Source: Lentisphaerota bacterium (GTDB lineage: Bacteria > Verrucomicrobiota > Kiritimatiellia > JAAZAB01). Taken from it: 8,610 nucleotides of DNA. The notes beneath the pieces were generated by a model. It had not been told where the DNA came from. It saw only the letters and a program-made list of their open reading frames with translations, and ran no database searches. The first letter of the stretch is position 1; the number at the start of each line of letters is the position of its first letter. The DNA lies in contig JAIVGW010000049.1 in NCBI GenBank assembly GCA_020201415.1, positions 1 through 8,610 on the forward strand. The letters run 5' to 3'. Below, piece by piece: positions 6,768-8,610 of the stretch. The position numbers and the translations under genes are program-made.

Positions 6768-7805
6768 ATGGCGGGCAAATTTCGTTTTTCGTTCGGACCT
6801 TGGAATATTCATGAAGGGGCCGATCCCTTCGGGCCGCCGGTGCGCAAGTCGATTGTTTTCGGCAAAAAACTGGCCCTTTACAAGAAACTGGGTTTTGATG
6901 GAGTCCAGTTTCATGACGACGATGCCGTGCCGGAATTAAACAAACTCTCCGGCGCCCAGATCATCCGCCGCGCCGCGCAGGTGCGCCGCGCCCTGGACCG
7001 GGCCGGGCTGCAGGCCGAATTTGTCGCTCCGCGCCTCTGGGAGGATCCGCGCACGATCGATGGCGGTTACACTTCCAATGATCCCAAGTGCCGGCGCTAT
7101 GCCCTGGATCGCAGCCGCCGTTGTGTGGACATTGCCCAAGAGCTGGGCACCGACCTGATTGTGCTCTGGCTGGCGCGGGAAGGCACCTACATTCGCGAGG
7201 CCAAGGACAGTTGTGCAATTGTCGGGCGGCTGGCGGAGGCTTTGAACTGCATGTTGGAACATGATCCGAAGATTCGCATTGCGATTGAGCCCAAGCCCAA
7301 CGAACCGATGGATCACACCTACATCCCCACCACCGGGCATGCCCTGGCCTTGGCCCGGCTGTGCTGCGATCCGGAGCGGGTCGGCATTAATATTGAAAGC
7401 GCGCATGCCATTCTGGCCGGTCTGGATCCCTCGGATGAAATGGGGTTCGCCCTGGCATTCGACAAGCTCTGGACGGTGCATCTCAATGATCAGAACGGAC
7501 TGAAGTTCGACCAGGATAAATCCTTCGGATCGGTGGATCTGCGCCGGGCCTTCAATCAGGTGCGCATCCTTGACCGGCATGATTACGGGAAGCGTGGAGA
7601 ATTCGTGGGTCTGGACGTCAAGGCCATGCGCACCCAGAAGGGGGCGGCGACCGAACACCTGTCCAACAGCCGCCGCGTTTTCCTGCGCCTGCTGGAAATC
7701 AGCCGCGGTCTGAATGATAAAACCATGCAGACCATGATCGCCAAACGCGATTACGAAGCGCTGGACTTCTATATCCTGACCAAGCTCACGGGCGGTCGGG
7801 GCTGA
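6768..7805 (+). CDS. Xylose isomerase family TIM-barrel protein with altered metal site
   Basis: The 345-residue cytoplasmic protein aligns along its length with actinobacterial-type D-xylose isomerase (about 388 residues), apart from a shorter C-terminal tail. Recognisable elements are FHDDD (48-52; His49 and Asp52 correspond to the ring-opening pair His54/Asp57), DGGYTSND (98-105), Trp134 in LWLAREG (Trp137), IEPKPNEP (173-180; Glu174, Lys176), IESAH (Glu210, His213), KFDQD (Asp248, Asp250) and LDVKAMRT (Asp283, Lys285). Numbers in brackets for the Streptomyces enzyme are from memory. The site equivalent to metal ligand Asp245 is His238 (VHLNDQ), and Phe94 of the sugar pocket is Trp91. Aldose-ketose isomerisation is therefore likely, but the sugar may not be xylose, so no symbol is given. 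AAGGA (6756-6760) lies 7 bases before the ATG. The stop shares one base with the next start. Confidence 0.85.
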   Translation: MAGKFRFSFGPWNIHEGADPFGPPVRKSIVFGKKLALYKKLGFDGVQFHDDDAVPELNKLSGAQIIRRAAQVRRALDRAGLQAEFVAPRLWEDPRTIDGGYTSNDPKCRRYALDRSRRCVDIAQELGTDLIVLWLAREGTYIREAKDSCAIVGRLAEALNCMLEHDPKIRIAIEPKPNEPMDHTYIPTTGHALALARLCCDPERVGINIESAHAILAGLDPSDEMGFALAFDKLWTVHLNDQNGLKFDQDKSFGSVDLRRAFNQVRILDRHDYGKRGEFVGLDVKAMRTQKGAATEHLSNSRRVFLRLLEISRGLNDKTMQTMIAKRDYEALDFYILTKLTGGRG

Positions 7806-8610
7806 TGGCGGGGCGTATGCGAAACTGTTTGGCCGCCTGCCTGTTGGCCCTTGCCGGAGGTCTGTTACCGGCTGATGCCCGGGTCGTTGACCTGATCGGG
7901 CCAAAGGCGGCCGCCTGGCGGCCGGCGACCGGCACGCCGCGCGCCGTGGCCAACCCCGGGGGACCCGGCTTGATCCTGCCGTGTCCTTTCCGGCAGGGCT
8001 TGGAGCGGGCCTACTGGGATTTGGATCGCAGCCTGAATCTGGATGACTTCACGCGTCTGGAACTCGAATTGGCATGCACGCATCCGGCGTCGGTGCGCCG
8101 GGTGGGCTTGTATCTGAAAAGCGGGGCCGGCTGGTATGTCTGGCTGGCGCCGCTGGCCGGCGCTGGCCGGCAGCGGCTGGTTTTCCATCGGCGCGATGCC
8201 GGAACCGAAGGCCGGCCGGCCGGCTGGGGTCGGATTGACGGCATCCGCCTGAGCGTGATGCCCGCCACCGCCGAGGATACGCAGCTCACCTTCCTGGGAC
8301 TGACCGCCGCTCGTCCGGCCCTGGCCCTGGTGCGCGGCACTTCCTCCACTCCGAATCAGGCTGAACGCAATGCCGCCAACAGCGCTGCGCGCCGGATTGG
8401 GCGCCGCCTCGATCAGTTGGGTCTGGCCCATACCGTTATGGATGACGACGACATGACGGCCAGCGCGCTGGCCGGGCTGGAACTGGTTATTCTGCCGTAT
8501 AATCCGCATCCGTCCCGGAGGCAATTGCAGGTCTTGCGGGACTATATCGCCGATGGCGGCAAACTGCTGGTTTTCTATTCCGCCGAACCGGCCTTGGCGG
8601 AGCTGATGGG
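7805..8610 (+). CDS. Exported multidomain protein, possibly glycoside-hydrolase related; 3' end outside window
   Basis: 268 residues are visible and the frame is still open at the window edge. A signal peptide (MAGRMRNCLAACLLALAGGL, likely cut at ADA|RV after residue 26) predicts export. Residues from about 27 to 170 look like a beta-sandwich, carbohydrate-binding-type region (LELELACTHP, VGLYLKSGAGWYVWLAPL, GRIDGIRLSV). From about 173 an alternating beta/alpha region begins (ALALVRGTSS, RIGRRLDQLGLAHTVMDDDD, LELVILPYNP, LRDYIADGGKLLVFYS). This resembles a class-I glutamine-amidotransferase/ThuA-like or beta-galactosidase-middle-domain fold. The arrangement recalls large secreted family-10-like glycosylhydrolase proteins of PVC bacteria, but any catalytic domain would lie outside the window, so function is inference. 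The ATG at 7805 overlaps the isomerase stop (TGATG); an in-frame ATG at 7817 is the alternative start. The pair is almost certainly co-transcribed. Confidence 0.7.
   Translation, partial: MAGRMRNCLAACLLALAGGLLPADARVVDLIGPKAAAWRPATGTPRAVANPGGPGLILPCPFRQGLERAYWDLDRSLNLDDFTRLELELACTHPASVRRVGLYLKSGAGWYVWLAPLAGAGRQRLVFHRRDAGTEGRPAGWGRIDGIRLSVMPATAEDTQLTFLGLTAARPALALVRGTSSTPNQAERNAANSAARRIGRRLDQLGLAHTVMDDDDMTASALAGLELVILPYNPHPSRRQLQVLRDYIADGGKLLVFYSAEPALAELM
8151..8170 (+). repeat. Perfect 10-bp tandem duplication inside the exported protein gene
   Basis: CGCTGGCCGG occurs twice head to tail. The unit length is not a multiple of three, yet the reading frame continues open on both sides, so the two copies are read in different frames and a recent gain of one copy would have broken the gene. 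Confidence 0.7.

Noticed and set aside
6936..7904. Minus-strand open frame of 322 codons
   Set aside because: It is antisense to the xylose isomerase homologue, which aligns throughout its length to a known family.
7865..8524. Minus-strand open frame of 219 codons
   Set aside because: The plus strand here has a signal peptide, a tight overlap with the isomerase gene and plausible fold elements, while this frame is rich in Arg/Gln/Gly/Pro with no motif.

Overview
The window is a G+C-rich, densely coding bacterial chromosomal segment (about 60% G+C by eye). It holds eight protein genes, two of them cut by the window edges. There are no RNA genes, CRISPR arrays, insertion sequences or prophage signs, and no stretch over 300 bases lacks a gene. 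The outer-membrane-type barrel, signal peptides and gene content point to a Gram-negative, probably anaerobic heterotroph. An oxygen-labile Fe-S serine dehydratase and an EFR1-type flavodoxin/ferredoxin support the anaerobic reading. The mixture of a xylose-isomerase-like TIM barrel with a putative polysaccharide-active protein is reminiscent of the PVC group (Verrucomicrobiota/Kiritimatiellota), but this placement is a guess from gene style, not from a marker.

Layout. Positions 1-1814 are on the minus strand: a small outer-membrane beta-barrel protein, then a single-chain L-serine dehydratase running off the left edge, both read from a good sigma70-like promoter at 1873-1901. A 227-bp divergent spacer follows. 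The plus-strand EFR1 ferredoxin (2042-2812) meets an Fe-S 23S rRNA uracil-5-methyltransferase (2816-3985, minus) tail to tail, with 3 bp between them. From 6615 down to 2816 runs a minus-strand block: a membrane-anchored M23 peptidase, a secreted HEXXH metalloprotease with its own promoter candidate, and the methyltransferase, whose start overlaps the protease stop by 11 bp. A 152-bp A+T-rich divergent spacer (6616-6767) carries promoter candidates in both directions and two inverted repeats. To its right the plus strand has a xylose-isomerase-family protein (6768-7805). Its stop shares one base with the start of an exported multidomain protein cut by the right edge (7805-8610).

How they work together. 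The right-hand pair is the most coherent unit: an intracellular sugar-isomerase-type enzyme, translationally linked to an exported protein that looks carbohydrate-related, behind an operator-like spacer. The two peptidases are envelope or secreted enzymes. The methyltransferase appears to be carried along in the same transcript. The serine dehydratase and EFR1 protein are general anaerobic metabolism. No clearly new multi-gene system is evident. The points most worth following are the Asp-to-His change in the metal site of the isomerase homologue, the isomerase/exported-protein pair, and the atypical metalloprotease with an apparently short C-terminus. No convincing intrinsic terminator (hairpin plus T-run) was found.
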